DNA of 10,820 nt, taken from positions 17,972-28,791 of the forward strand of contig JAHFGZ010000011.1 in assembly GCA_023247155.1 (NCBI GenBank), written 5' to 3'. The position numbers and the translations under genes are program-made. The notes under the pieces were generated by a model that saw nothing but the letters and a program-made list of their open reading frames with translations, was not told the origin of the DNA and did not search any database. Position 1 is the stretch's first letter. The number at the start of each line of letters is the position of its first letter. Shown here piece after piece: positions 1-9,017 of the stretch. Source of the DNA: Candidatus Omnitrophota bacterium. GTDB lineage: Bacteria > Omnitrophota > Gorgyraeia > Aquiviventales > Aquiviventaceae.

Positions 1-11
1 CACGGCGTCGG

Positions 12-40
12 TTGACTTTTCCACGACGGTTTGTTAGGCT
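12..40 (+). promoter_or_regulatory. Putative sigma70-type promoter of the queC-sdh operon
   Basis: The -35 box TTGACT lies at 12-17 and the -10 box TAGGCT at 35-40, separated by 17 bp. The layout resembles the promoters at 5269 and 9742 in this window. The predicted transcription start is near 47, which leaves a very short untranslated leader before the queC start at 64. The call comes from pattern only. Confidence 0.55.
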
Positions 41-63
41 CACCATGCATCCTCGCCTGATGA

Positions 64-714
64 ATGCCCAGACGCCCAACACCCACATGCGTTCTCGTCA
101 GCGGCGGAATCGACAGCGTGGCGCTCCTCATCCGCTGCCTCAAGGCAGGAGGCCGGGTCGCTCCGCTCTACCTCCGGTGCGGGCTCGTGTGGGAGGTGGC
201 TGAGCTGTACTGGCTCCAGCGCTTCCTCCGGTCGGTCCGATCGCCGCGCCTCCTGACGCTCCAGGTGCTGGACGTCCCGGTGCGCTCCACGTACGGCGCC
301 CACTGGGGCCTGACCGGCCGCCGCGTCCCTGGCGCGGCCAGCGTGGACGCCGCGGTCTACCTGCCCGGCCGCAACGTCCTGCTGCTCACCCATGCCGCTA
401 TCGTTTGCGTCCGTCGGGGCATCACGACGATCGCCCTCGGCACGCTCGCGGGCAACCCCTTCGGTGACGCCTCGCCGCGCTTCTTCCGCGAGATGGCCGC
501 CTGCCTCTCCCGAGCGCTGCGCCGCCCGATCCGGGTGCTGGCGCCCCTGCGCCGGTTGACGAAGCCCGCGCTGATCCGCTCGATGCCGGACGTCCCGTGG
601 GCGCTGACCTTCTCGTGCCTGCGGCCGCAGGGCCGCCGCCATTGCGGCCGGTGCAACAAGTGCGCCGAGCGCCGGCGCGCGTTCCGGGCAGCGGGCGTGC
701 CGGCTCCGACATAA
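64..714 (+). CDS. queC: 7-cyano-7-deazaguanine (preQ0) synthase, QueC family
   Basis: This 216-residue protein is a QueC-type ATP-dependent enzyme, which converts 7-carboxy-7-deazaguanine and ammonia to preQ0 in the cytoplasm, on the path to queuosine or other 7-deazaguanines. The N-terminus has the PP-loop ATP-pyrophosphatase motif SGGIDS (residues 13-18). The C-terminus has four zinc-type cysteines spaced C-x8-C-x2-C-x2-C (C185, C194, C197, C200), the diagnostic QueC arrangement. Length is normal for the family. The central segment reads GTLAGNPFGDASPRFF rather than the E. coli-like sequence, as I recall for a QueC subfamily of environmental bacteria. An in-frame TGA at 58-60 makes the ATG at 64 the first possible start; no Shine-Dalgarno sequence is visible. 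The stop is only 2 nt from the sdhC start, so the two are probably co-transcribed. No other queuosine gene lies in the window. Confidence 0.92.
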   Translation: MPRRPTPTCVLVSGGIDSVALLIRCLKAGGRVAPLYLRCGLVWEVAELYWLQRFLRSVRSPRLLTLQVLDVPVRSTYGAHWGLTGRRVPGAASVDAAVYLPGRNVLLLTHAAIVCVRRGITTIALGTLAGNPFGDASPRFFREMAACLSRALRRPIRVLAPLRRLTKPALIRSMPDVPWALTFSCLRPQGRRHCGRCNKCAERRRAFRAAGVPAPT

Positions 715-716
715 AC

Positions 717-1394
717 ATGGTACCGGGTCTATGGTTTCTCCGTTCCTCCATCGGCAAGAAGGCGCTCATGGCGGCCAGCGGCCTCGTGCTGGTCGGCTTC
801 GTCATGGCGCATCTGGCGGGCAACCTCCTCATCTATGGCGGGCCATCGGCGCTCAACGCGTATGCGGAGAAGCTCCGCCATGTCCCGGCGCTCCTGTGGG
901 GCGCGCGGCTGTTCCTGCTGGCGGCGGTCGCCGTCCACATCGCGACCTCGGTGCAGCTTGCCATCGAGAACCGGCGGGCGCGGCCGCAGCGCTACCGGCT
1001 GCAGCGCTCGGCCGAGACGACGCTCGCCGCGCGGACGATGCTCCTCTCCGGCTTCCTCGTCCTGGCCTACCTCGTCTACCACCTGCTCCACTTCACCTTT
1101 CGCACGGCCCATCCGGAGTTCTCCCGCGCGACCGACGCGCTCGGCCGCCATGACGTCTATGCGATGGTGGTCCTGAGCTTCCAGCAACCTCCCATCGCGT
1201 TTGCCTACGTCCTCGGGATGGCCGCCGTGTGCTTCCATCTCAACCACGGCATCGGCAGCGCGGCGCAGACGCTGGGGCTGACCCATGAGCGCACCATCCG
1301 GCTCTGGGCCCTGGCCGGCCGGCTGCTGTCGTTCGCGCTCTTCATTGGCTACGTCTCGATTCCGCTCGCCATCCTGTTGGGGTTGGTGGGATGA
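717..1394 (+). CDS. sdhC: Succinate dehydrogenase/fumarate reductase cytochrome b558 subunit
   Basis: This 225-residue membrane anchor belongs to the type-B family with one five-helix protein carrying two haems b, as in Bacillus and Geobacter. It binds quinone and passes electrons between the quinone pool and the SdhAB catalytic part. Hydrophobic segments lie at about 16-40, 58-83, 107-128, 148-174 and 197-222. Likely axial haem ligands are H32 (in MAHLAGN), H74 (in VAVHIAT), H122 or H125 (in VYHLLHF) and H174 (in FHLNHG). The 42-residue gap between the first two matches the family spacing as I remember it. I chose the ATG at 717 because the homologous sequence begins there (WFLRSSIGKKALMAASG); the open frame extends upstream only as a shadow within queC. 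It starts 2 nt after queC and overlaps sdhA by the bases ATGA. Confidence 0.93.
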   Translation: MVPGLWFLRSSIGKKALMAASGLVLVGFVMAHLAGNLLIYGGPSALNAYAEKLRHVPALLWGARLFLLAAVAVHIATSVQLAIENRRARPQRYRLQRSAETTLAARTMLLSGFLVLAYLVYHLLHFTFRTAHPEFSRATDALGRHDVYAMVVLSFQQPPIAFAYVLGMAAVCFHLNHGIGSAAQTLGLTHERTIRLWALAGRLLSFALFIGYVSIPLAILLGLVG

Positions 1395-3307
1395 CCCTCG
1401 ACCCCAAGATTCCGCCGGGCCCGCTGCCCCAGCAGTGGGATGCCCGCCGCAAGGCGCTGAGAACGCTTGACCCCTCAGCGGCGCAGGGCTACCGGGTCAT
1501 CATCGTCGGCACCGGGCTGGCGGGCGCGTCCGCCGCCGCCACGCTGGCGGAGCGGGGGTTCCAGGTCGAAGCGTTCTGCTTCCAGGACAGCGCGCGCCGC
1601 GCCCATAGCATTGCGGCCCAGGGCGGCATCAACGCGGCGAAAAACTACCCCAAGGACGACGACAGCATCGAGCGGCTCTTCCATGACACGATCAAGGGAG
1701 GCGATTTCCGCTCGCGGGAGGCCAACGTCTATCGGCTGGCGCAGATCAGCAATGCCATCATCGACCAGTGCGTGGCCCAGGGCGTGCCATTCGCCCGCGA
1801 GTATGACGGCTACCTCGCCAACCGCTCCTTCGGCGGCGTGAAGGTCCGCCGCACGTTCTACGCGCGGGGGCAGACCGGACAGCAGCTCCTCCTCGGCGCC
1901 TACCAGGCCATGATGCGCCAGGTGCAGGCGGGCCGCGTGCGGGTGCACCCGCGGACCGAGATGCTCGACCTCGTCGTCGCCGATGGCGAGGCGCGCGGCA
2001 TCGTGGTCCGGGACCTCGTCTCGGGCGAGGTCCAGGCCTGCGCCGGCGACGCGGTCGTGCTGGCCACGGGCGGCTACAGCACCGTCTACTTCCTCTCCAC
2101 CAACGCGAAGGGCTGCAACGTCACCGCGACCTACCGGGCGCACCGGCGCGGGGCGTGGTTCGCCAACCCCTGCTTCACGCAGATCCACCCGACGTGCATC
2201 CCGATGGCAGGCCACTACCAGTCCAAGCTCACGCTGATGTCGGAGTCGCTGCGCAACGACGGGCGCATCTGGGTGCCGAACCGGCAGGGCGACACGCGCC
2301 CCCCGGCCGAGATCCCCGAGGCCGAGCGGGACTACTATCTGGAGCGCCGCTATCCCAGCTACGGCAACCTCGCGCCGCGTGATATCGCCTCGCGGGCGGC
2401 CAAGGCGGTCTGCGATGAGGGCCGGGGGATCGGGCCGGGCGGGCAGGGGGTGTATCTGGATTTCGCCGACGCGATCCGGAAGCTGAGCCGCAAGACGATC
2501 GAGGAGCGCTACGGCAACCTCTTCGACATGTACCAGGAGATCACGGATGAAGACGCCTATGCGGCGCCGATGCGCATCTCCCCTGCGCCCCACTATGCGA
2601 TGGGCGGGCTGTGGGTCGACTACCACTTGATGAGCACGATCCCCGGCCTGTTCGTCATCGGCGAGGCCAACTTCTCCGACCACGGGGCCAACCGGCTCGG
2701 GGCCAGCGCCCTGATGCAGGGGTTGGCGGACGGCTACTTCATCGTGCCGCTCACCGTGGCCGACCACCTCGCCGGGCGCCCCGCCGGCCGGCGGGGCAGC
2801 GCCGCGCACCCGGCCTTTGCGGCCGCGCGGCGCGAGGTGGAGGAGCGCACCCAGCGGCTGCTGGGCGTGCGGGGCACGCGGACCGTCGATGCGTTCCACC
2901 GGCAGCTCGGCAAGCTCATGTGGGACGAGTGCGGCATGTCGCGAAGCGCGCAGGGGCTCACCCGCGCCCTGGCGGAGATCCCGCGCATCCGGGAAGCGTT
3001 CTGGAAGGACGTGGCGGTCCTGGGCGGCGGGGAAGAGCTGAACCAGGCGCTTGAGAAAGCCGGCCGGGTCGCCGATTTCCTGGAGTTCGCGGAGCTCATG
3101 TGCCGGGATGCGCTCCATCGCGAGGAATCGTGCGGGGGGCATTTCCGGGTGGAGCATCAGAGTTCCGACGGCGAGGCCAAGCGGGACGACGCGCGGTTCT
3201 GCTACGTGGCGGCCTGGCAGTTCGCGGACGACGGCCAGCCCCCCGTTCTCCACCGCGAGCCGCTCACGTTCGAGGCCGTTCCCTTGAGCGAGCGCAGCTA
3301 CAGATGA
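1391..3307 (+). CDS. sdhA: Succinate dehydrogenase/fumarate reductase flavoprotein subunit
   Basis: This 638-residue protein is the catalytic FAD subunit that interconverts succinate and fumarate, of the type-B length class. The FAD-binding GxGxxG is at G40-T-G-L-A-G45 (in VIIVGTGLAGASAA). The histidine expected to carry covalent FAD is H72, in HSIAAQGGINAA. The conserved C-terminal FAD-domain sequence includes GGLWVDY and NFSDHGANRLGASALMQGL. The C-terminus FEAVPLSERSYR resembles the usual type-B ending, so the gene appears intact. The start ATG overlaps the sdhC stop in an ATGA, preceded by GGTGGG. A 20-bp perfect palindrome lies at 2778-2797 in a poorly conserved stretch encoding GRPAGRRGS. 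The direction, SDH or fumarate reductase, cannot be decided from sequence alone. Confidence 0.95.
   Translation: MTLDPKIPPGPLPQQWDARRKALRTLDPSAAQGYRVIIVGTGLAGASAAATLAERGFQVEAFCFQDSARRAHSIAAQGGINAAKNYPKDDDSIERLFHDTIKGGDFRSREANVYRLAQISNAIIDQCVAQGVPFAREYDGYLANRSFGGVKVRRTFYARGQTGQQLLLGAYQAMMRQVQAGRVRVHPRTEMLDLVVADGEARGIVVRDLVSGEVQACAGDAVVLATGGYSTVYFLSTNAKGCNVTATYRAHRRGAWFANPCFTQIHPTCIPMAGHYQSKLTLMSESLRNDGRIWVPNRQGDTRPPAEIPEAERDYYLERRYPSYGNLAPRDIASRAAKAVCDEGRGIGPGGQGVYLDFADAIRKLSRKTIEERYGNLFDMYQEITDEDAYAAPMRISPAPHYAMGGLWVDYHLMSTIPGLFVIGEANFSDHGANRLGASALMQGLADGYFIVPLTVADHLAGRPAGRRGSAAHPAFAAARREVEERTQRLLGVRGTRTVDAFHRQLGKLMWDECGMSRSAQGLTRALAEIPRIREAFWKDVAVLGGGEELNQALEKAGRVADFLEFAELMCRDALHREESCGGHFRVEHQSSDGEAKRDDARFCYVAAWQFADDGQPPVLHREPLTFEAVPLSERSYR
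2778..2797. repeat. 20-bp perfect palindrome inside sdhA
   Basis: An 8-bp arm GCCCCGCC pairs with GGCGGGGC around GGCC, and the loop is itself self-complementary, so all 20 bases are palindromic. The sequence resembles the core of the palindrome in ppc (8432-8451), and both encode RPAxRRGS in the same frame. SdhA is not clearly longer than family members, so an inserted origin is not established here. Confidence 0.6.
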
Positions 3308-3449
3308 TCCCACCACCTGGCTGTCGCGGCGACACCATGACGCCCATTTGCCCAGGTCGCCGCGGCCGCAGCGGATGGTGGGTCTTGATGCCGTCAGCGG
3401 TGACCCGCTGCGGGTCCCGCCGGCGGGCGGGACGCAGCCAGGTGGTGGG

Positions 3450-3450
<1 letters not shown>
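3308..3450. mobile_element. MITE-like palindromic element between sdhA and sdhB
   Basis: The 143-bp segment has terminal inverted repeats that match perfectly: TCCCACCACCTGGCTG at 3308-3323 and its complement at 3435-3450. The pairing extends one further base to 3307/3451. The trinucleotide TGA flanks it on both sides (3305-3307, the sdhA stop, and 3451-3453, within sdhB ATGAAC), as a target-site duplication would. The interior folds again: a 9-bp stem CCGCAGCGG/CCGCTGCGG (3366-3374 with 3405-3413), an 8-bp hairpin GTCCCGCC/GGCGGGAC (3414-3433, loop GGCG), and a 5-bp hairpin near 3322-3334. It has no coding capacity of its own. Removing the element plus one TGA restores an ATGA stop/start overlap like the one at sdhC/sdhA. 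An alternative is a structured regulatory RNA of the operon that did not arise by transposition. Confidence 0.6.

Positions 3451-3452
<2 letters not shown>
3440..3452 (+). promoter_or_regulatory. sdhB ribosome binding site within the right inverted repeat
   Basis: AGGTGG at 3440-3445 lies a few bases before the ATG at 3450. It is one of the more purine-rich start contexts in this window. It lies entirely in the right arm of the inverted repeat, whose complement is at 3308-3323, so in the folded mRNA both it and the start codon would be base-paired. Confidence 0.55.
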
Positions 3453-4201
<749 letters not shown>

Positions 4202-4217
<16 letters not shown>

Positions 4218-5272
4218 TCGGACTGCCCCAGGCGGGGAAGAAAACGCTGCTGCGTCTCTTAACGGGCGTGGACGCGCACGCCGCCTCCTACGCCGCCGGC
4301 GACGTGATGCCAGGCATCTGCCCTGTCCGGGACCCTCGGCTTGAGCGCCTGGCGGCCCTGTACCATCCGAAGAAGGTCACCCCGGCCACCATCCAGTACC
4401 TCCTGATGCCGGATTTGACCAGGGACTCGGCGAAGAACCGCGAGCTCCTCAGCGCCCTGGCGCTCGTGGATGTGCTCGCCGCGGTCGTGCGGGCGTTTGG
4501 CGATGAGCGGGTGTTCCATCTCGAGGGATCGGTGGACCCGCTGCGGGACCTGCAGATGATCGAGGCGGAGCTCCTCCTCAACGATTTGCTGTTCGTGGAG
4601 AAGCGGCTGGAGCGCATCGTCAAGGAGCAGGGGAGGCGGGGCGGCGTTGACCGGTCGCAGGAACACGCCCTGCTGACCCGCCTGCAGGCCCACCTCAACG
4701 ACAGCGCGCCCCTGCGCACCCTCTCCCTTGCGGCTGAGGAGCGGACGCTTCTGAGCGGCGCGCCCCTCTTGACGACCAAACCCCTGCTCGTCATTCTGAA
4801 CGTCGGGGAAGAGGCGGTTCAGGACCGCCGCCTGCTGGAGGCGGCCACCCACCACCTGGCCGGCCGGCAGGCCCATGGCGTCCAGGTGTCGGCGAGAATC
4901 GAGGAAGAGCTGATGCAGCTGGAGGAACCGGCTGAGCGGGACGCGTTCCTGAAGGACCTGGGCATCGCGGAGTCCGCCATTGACGGCCTGACGCGGGTCA
5001 GTTACGAGGCGCTCGGCCTGATTTCGTATTTCACCGTCGGGGAGGACGAGGTCCGTGCGTGGACGGTGCGACGGGGCGCGTCGGCCGCCCAGGCCGGCGG
5101 GGTGATCCATTCCGACATCGAGCGAGGCTTCATCCGAGCCGAGCACATGCGCTACGACGACCTCATGGCGCTGGGCAGCGAGCAGGCCGTGGCGGCGGCG
5201 GGCAAGGCGAACCTCAAAGGGAAGGCGTACGTCGTGGAAGACGGCGACATCTTGAGCTTTCGCTTCCATTGA
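4202..5272 (+). CDS. Divergent YchF/Ola1-type P-loop NTPase (DUF933/TGS domain)
   Basis: This 356-residue protein aligns with YchF from end to end. It has a P-loop G7-LPQAGKKT-15, then DPRLERL and the segment EGSVDPLRD...EKRLERI. The C-terminal TGS-like domain (from about residue 273) reads YFTVGEDEVRAWTVRRG...IHSDIERGFIRAE...AYVVEDGDILSF. The nucleotide site differs from true YchF. The usual GKST is GKKT, and TIEPN is absent. The switch II stretch DIAGLVKGASKGEGLGN is replaced by MPDLTRDSAKNREL (about residues 69-82), a few residues shorter. NxxE is kept as N200-VGE. YchF binds ribosomes and hydrolyses ATP, but whether this version does either is unclear. The start at 4202 overlaps sdhB by 16 nt, and starting there gives the canonical short N-terminus. 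It probably shares the sdh transcript; no link to SDH function is established. Confidence 0.82.
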
Positions 5273-5298
5273 CAACCTCTCTCCAAAGCCGCTATCCT
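5269..5298 (+). promoter_or_regulatory. Putative sigma70-type promoter of the dehydrogenase-ppc unit
   Basis: A perfect -35 box TTGACA (5269-5274) overlaps the stop codon of the upstream gene. The -10 box TATCCT is at 5293-5298 with an 18-bp spacer. It is followed by AGCGTCGC, the same octamer that follows the -10 box of the rrn promoter at 9765-9770. The predicted start is near 5305, about 25 nt before the dehydrogenase start codon. Confidence 0.65.
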
Positions 5299-5329
5299 AG
5301 CGTCGCGTTTCATCGCATCCGTTCATTCC

Positions 5330-6205
5330 ATGCCGCACCCGCGCGTCGGATTTTTAGGTCTGGGCACCATGGGGACGCCGATGGCGATGCACCTCGCCAA
5401 GGCGGGGTTCCCGCTCACTGTCTGGAACCGGACCGCGTCGAAGATGACACCGCTCCTGCGCCTCGGCGCCAAGGCGGGGAAGGGGCCGGCGCAGGTGGCG
5501 GCTGAGGCGCACATCGTCATCACCATGGTCTCGCAACCACAGGATGTCGAAACGGTCGTCCTCGGCCCGGACGGCGCCCTGGCGGGCCTGCGCTCCGGCT
5601 CGATGCTCATCGATATGAGCACCGTCTCGCCGTCCACCTCGCGCAAGCTCGCGGGAGCGGTGACGACGAAGCAGGCGGAGTTCCTCGATGCGCCGGTCGT
5701 GGGCTCGAAGGGGCCGGCCACCGAGGGGACGCTGGTCATCCTCGTCGGCGGGCTCCCGACCACCCTGGAGCGGTGCCGGCCGGTTCTCGCGGCGATGGGC
5801 AAGACCATCATCCACGCCGGCGGGGTCGGGATGGGCTCGGCCCTCAAGCTGGCGACCAATCTGATGCTGGCGCACCTCGCGGCGGGCTTCGCGGAGGGGC
5901 TGCTGCTCGTTGAGCGCGCGGGCCTCGATCCCCAGCGGTACTTCGAGGTGCTGGAAGCCAGCACCTTCCGCTCGCCCTGGTACCGGAGCAAGGGCGGGAC
6001 CATGGCACAGCGGGACTTCGCGGCGCACTTTGCGCTGAAGCACATGCACAAGGACCTGCGGCTCATAGACGAATTGGCTGAGGAGGCCGGCGCCGTGCTG
6101 CCCATCACCCGCGCGATCGAAGCCCTGTTCGCGCAAGCGGCGGCCGCGGGCAAGAACGACCTCGACTATTCCGCTATCCTCGACCAGCTCGAACACGCGC
6201 GATGA
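5330..6205 (+). CDS. NAD(P)-dependent beta-hydroxyacid dehydrogenase (HIBADH/glyoxylate reductase family)
   Basis: This 291-residue cytosolic oxidoreductase acts on small hydroxyacids or their semialdehydes. The Rossmann motif is G10-LGTMG-15 (in VGFLGLGTMGTPMA). The NRT (33-35) after the second strand suggests NADP(H), as in glyoxylate/succinic semialdehyde reductases. The substrate motif DAPVVGSKGPATEGTL (120-135) and catalytic lysine K173 (in GSALKLATNLM) are both present, followed by the all-helical C-terminal domain. Length is typical. Members reduce glyoxylate, succinic semialdehyde or tartronate semialdehyde, or oxidise 3-hydroxyisobutyrate; sequence alone does not choose, though the overall look favours the glyoxylate/succinic semialdehyde group. 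The start is the first ATG after the promoter; no Shine-Dalgarno sequence is visible. It overlaps ppc by ATGA, so the two are translationally coupled. Confidence 0.88.
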   Translation: MPHPRVGFLGLGTMGTPMAMHLAKAGFPLTVWNRTASKMTPLLRLGAKAGKGPAQVAAEAHIVITMVSQPQDVETVVLGPDGALAGLRSGSMLIDMSTVSPSTSRKLAGAVTTKQAEFLDAPVVGSKGPATEGTLVILVGGLPTTLERCRPVLAAMGKTIIHAGGVGMGSALKLATNLMLAHLAAGFAEGLLLVERAGLDPQRYFEVLEASTFRSPWYRSKGGTMAQRDFAAHFALKHMHKDLRLIDELAEEAGAVLPITRAIEALFAQAAAAGKNDLDYSAILDQLEHAR

Positions 6206-9009
6206 GACCCGCCGTCGAATCCCAGCAGGAGAAGCTGGCGCCGCTCGCCCGCGACGTCCATTTCCTCGGGGAGCTCCTGGGGCAGGTGTTGATCCACCAG
6301 GAGGGCCGCGCCTTCTTCGACACCGAGGAGCGCATCCGCCGCCTGGCGATCAGGCTCCGGCGCACGGGCCGGGGCGGGCGCGCTGACGCCGCCCTGCGCC
6401 GTCTCCTCGACCGGCTGCCGCCGCCGGCGGCCGAGAAGATCATCCGCGCCTTCTCGGTCTACTTCCAACTGGTCAATATCGCCGAGGAGCACCACCGGCT
6501 GCGCCGCAAGCGCCACTACGAGAGCCTGCCGGGGTTCCATCCCCAGCGCGGCTCCATCGAGGACGTCGTCCACCGGCTCCACGCCGCCCAGGTGCCGATC
6601 GACACGCTCATCCGGCGCTCGGCGGACCTCTCCATCGTGCTCGTGCTGACCGCCCATCCGACACAGGCGCTGCCGCCGACCATCCTGACGAAGCACCGCG
6701 CCATCTGGGACCTGCTCATGAAGCGCCAGCTCCTCTACCAGGCCCCGAAGGACGAGCGGGCGATCACCCGGGAGCTCCTGGAGCAGATCATGAGCCTGTG
6801 GCAGACGGACGAGCTGCGGCCGAACCGCCCCACCATCCAGGATGAGGTGGAGCAGGGGCTCTACTACCTCTCCTCGGTCCTGTACGACGCGTTGCCAGAC
6901 GTCGTCATGGCGTTCCGCCATGAGGTGGAGCGGGCCTACGGCCGGTCCATGCCGCTGGCTCCCCTGGTGCGGTTCGGCAGCTGGATCGGCGGCGACAAGG
7001 ACGGCAACCCCAACGTGACGCACGAGTCGCTGCGGTGGGCGCTCGGCCGCTACCGGCAGGCGATCCTCGCCAACTACCTCAGGTCGCTGGAGCGGCTCCA
7101 GGACCAGCTGACCCAGTCCGGGCAGCTGTGCCGGATGCTCCCGGCGTTCCTGCGCTCCCTGGCGGTCGACCGGCGCAGCTTCCCGGCGCTCGTGGAGTCG
7201 CTGGACGCGAAGTTCCCGCACCAGCCCTACCGCCAGAAGCTCGCCATCATGATGCACCGCGTGCGGCAGATGTTCCGGTACGCCTCGGAGCCCGCGGAGG
7301 ACGGCTACGACAGCGCCGAACCGTTCCAGCGGGACCTCCGGCTCATCGAGCGCAGCCTGCTGCGCCACCGGGCCGACTCCGTGGCGCAGCAGGAGGTGGC
7401 CAAGCTCATCCTCCAGGTCTCGCTCTTCGGGTTCTCGTTCACGCGGCTCGACGTGCGGGAGCACAGCCAACGGCACCTGGAGGCGTTCGCGGAGCTCGTC
7501 CGCGCGCACGAGCTCTCGCCCGGCGACCCGCGGGCGATGAGCGAATCGGAGCGCGCGGCACTCCTCGACCGGCTGCTGATCCAGCCGCGCTACGTGGAAC
7601 TGCTCCGGCACGTCGCCCCGGAAGCGCGCGAGGCCATCCGGACCTTCCAGGTCATGGCGGAGCACCTCGAGCGCGTCGATGCCGACGCCATCGACAGCTA
7701 CATCATCAGCATGACCCACGAGCCCAGCGACGTGCTGACGGTGCTCTGGTTCTTCCAGCAGGCCGACCTCTTCCGGCGCACGACGCGGGGCTGGTGGTGC
7801 GGGGTGAACCTCGTGCCGCTCTTCGAGGGCATCGACGACCTGCGGCGCGCCCATGAGACCATGCGCACGCTCTATCGGCACCCGGTCTACCGGCACTACC
7901 TCAGGGCCCGCGGCAAGTTCCAGCAGATCCAGCTCGGCTATTCCGACTCGAACAAGGACGGCGGCTTCTTCACCGCGAACTGGGAGCTCTACCAGGCCCA
8001 GCGGCGGCTCCATGCGGTGGCGAAGGCGCACCGCGTGCGCCTGCAGCTCTTCCACGGACGCGGGGGCACCATCGGGCGGGGCGGGGGGCCGCTGCACCAG
8101 GCGATCCTCGCGCAGCCGCGGGGCACGCTCGAGGGACGCATCAAGATCACCGAGCAGGGCGAGGTGATCGCGGCGAAGTACGCCAACCCGCTGATGGCGA
8201 TGCGCAACCTGGAGCTTGCCCTCTCCGCGGTGCTGGAGACGATGCTCCTCGAGCCCAAGCCGCCCGCCCAACTGGCGGAGTGGGAGGAGGCGATGGAGGC
8301 GATCTCCCAGGCCGCCTGGTGGCGCTACCGGCGGGTCGTCTACGACGACGCGGCCTTCGTGCGGTACTTCGAGCAGGCGACCCCGATCGACGCCATCAGC
8401 GAGTTCCGCATCGGCTCGCGTCCTTCGACTCGCCCCGCCGACAGGCGGGGCTCGCTCAGGACAGTCCGTTCCGCTCGGATCGAAGACCTCCGCGCGATCC
8501 CGTGGGTGTTCAGCTGGGTCCAGAGCCGCCACCTCCTGCCGAGCTGGTTTCCGTTCGGCTCGGCCATCGAGCAGTTCCTCCAGGGGCGTCTGGACGGCCT
8601 CGGCACGCTCCGGCGGATGTACCGGGAGTTCCCGTGGTTCCACGTCATGCTGGAGTTCATCCAGATGAGCCTGGGCATGGCGGACATGCGGATCGCAGCG
8701 CAGTACGCTGCGCTCGTCCGCCCGCGCTCGCTGGGCCGGCGGATCTTCGCCGAGATCGAGGGGGAGTACCGGCGCTCGCGCGCGGCGGTGCTGGCCATCA
8801 CGGGGCAGCGCGAGCTGCTGGACGCCAACTACGTGCTCAAGAACGCGATCCGGCTGCGCAACCCGTACGTGGACCCGATCAGCCTGCTCCAGGTGCGCTT
8901 CCTGAGGCAGCGACGGCAGGCGCGGGACCCGCGCGCCCGCCGGCAGGTGAGCCGCGCGCTGGCGCTCGCCATCAACGGCATCGCGGCCGGGATGCGCCAC
9001 ACCGGCTGA
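6202..9009 (+). CDS. ppc: Phosphoenolpyruvate carboxylase
   Basis: This 935-residue enzyme makes oxaloacetate from PEP and bicarbonate to refill the C4-acid pool. Catalytic landmarks are present: LTAHPT with H152; GGDKDGNP (263-270); SLFGFSFTRLDVREH; VPLFEGIDDL; LGYSDSNKDGG; and FHGRGGTIGRGGG (617-629) with R620 and R626. The C-terminus ends AGMRHTG where most family members end NTG. One region is abnormal. Between IGSRP (737-741) and IEDLRAIPW (760-768) lie 18 residues where E. coli has about 8, including the mobile catalytic loop KRRPTGG. This stretch is encoded by a palindromic element (8420-8462) that keeps the frame. Activity is therefore probable but not certain. The start overlaps the preceding stop in ATGA. 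With the neighbouring SDH/FRD and reductase genes it fits anaplerotic or C4-acid metabolism. Confidence 0.95.
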   Translation: MRPAVESQQEKLAPLARDVHFLGELLGQVLIHQEGRAFFDTEERIRRLAIRLRRTGRGGRADAALRRLLDRLPPPAAEKIIRAFSVYFQLVNIAEEHHRLRRKRHYESLPGFHPQRGSIEDVVHRLHAAQVPIDTLIRRSADLSIVLVLTAHPTQALPPTILTKHRAIWDLLMKRQLLYQAPKDERAITRELLEQIMSLWQTDELRPNRPTIQDEVEQGLYYLSSVLYDALPDVVMAFRHEVERAYGRSMPLAPLVRFGSWIGGDKDGNPNVTHESLRWALGRYRQAILANYLRSLERLQDQLTQSGQLCRMLPAFLRSLAVDRRSFPALVESLDAKFPHQPYRQKLAIMMHRVRQMFRYASEPAEDGYDSAEPFQRDLRLIERSLLRHRADSVAQQEVAKLILQVSLFGFSFTRLDVREHSQRHLEAFAELVRAHELSPGDPRAMSESERAALLDRLLIQPRYVELLRHVAPEAREAIRTFQVMAEHLERVDADAIDSYIISMTHEPSDVLTVLWFFQQADLFRRTTRGWWCGVNLVPLFEGIDDLRRAHETMRTLYRHPVYRHYLRARGKFQQIQLGYSDSNKDGGFFTANWELYQAQRRLHAVAKAHRVRLQLFHGRGGTIGRGGGPLHQAILAQPRGTLEGRIKITEQGEVIAAKYANPLMAMRNLELALSAVLETMLLEPKPPAQLAEWEEAMEAISQAAWWRYRRVVYDDAAFVRYFEQATPIDAISEFRIGSRPSTRPADRRGSLRTVRSARIEDLRAIPWVFSWVQSRHLLPSWFPFGSAIEQFLQGRLDGLGTLRRMYREFPWFHVMLEFIQMSLGMADMRIAAQYAALVRPRSLGRRIFAEIEGEYRRSRAAVLAITGQRELLDANYVLKNAIRLRNPYVDPISLLQVRFLRQRRQARDPRARRQVSRALALAINGIAAGMRHTG
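8420..8462. repeat. REP-like palindromic element inserted in frame in ppc
   Basis: Outer arms GTCCT (8420-8424) and AGGAC (8458-8462) and inner arms GCCCCGCC (8432-8439) and GGCGGGGC (8444-8451) enclose the loop GACA. The asymmetric internal loop is TCGACTC on the left and TCGCTC on the right. The form CCTTCGACTC...GCTCAGGAC resembles, from memory, a dispersed palindrome of many bacterial genomes. In ppc it encodes part of residues 741-755, which has no counterpart in E. coli PEP carboxylase. Confidence 0.7.
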
Positions 9010-9017
9010 GCCCGCCG

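Noticed and set aside
3348..3449. N-terminal extension of SdhB reading through the intergenic element
   Set aside because: The extra residues have no family likeness, and ATG 3450 gives a typical type-B SdhB N-terminus with a nearby AGGTGG.
6166..9000. 944-codon open frame on the minus strand opposite ppc
   Set aside because: Antisense shadow of ppc; the plus-strand protein carries all PEP carboxylase motifs.
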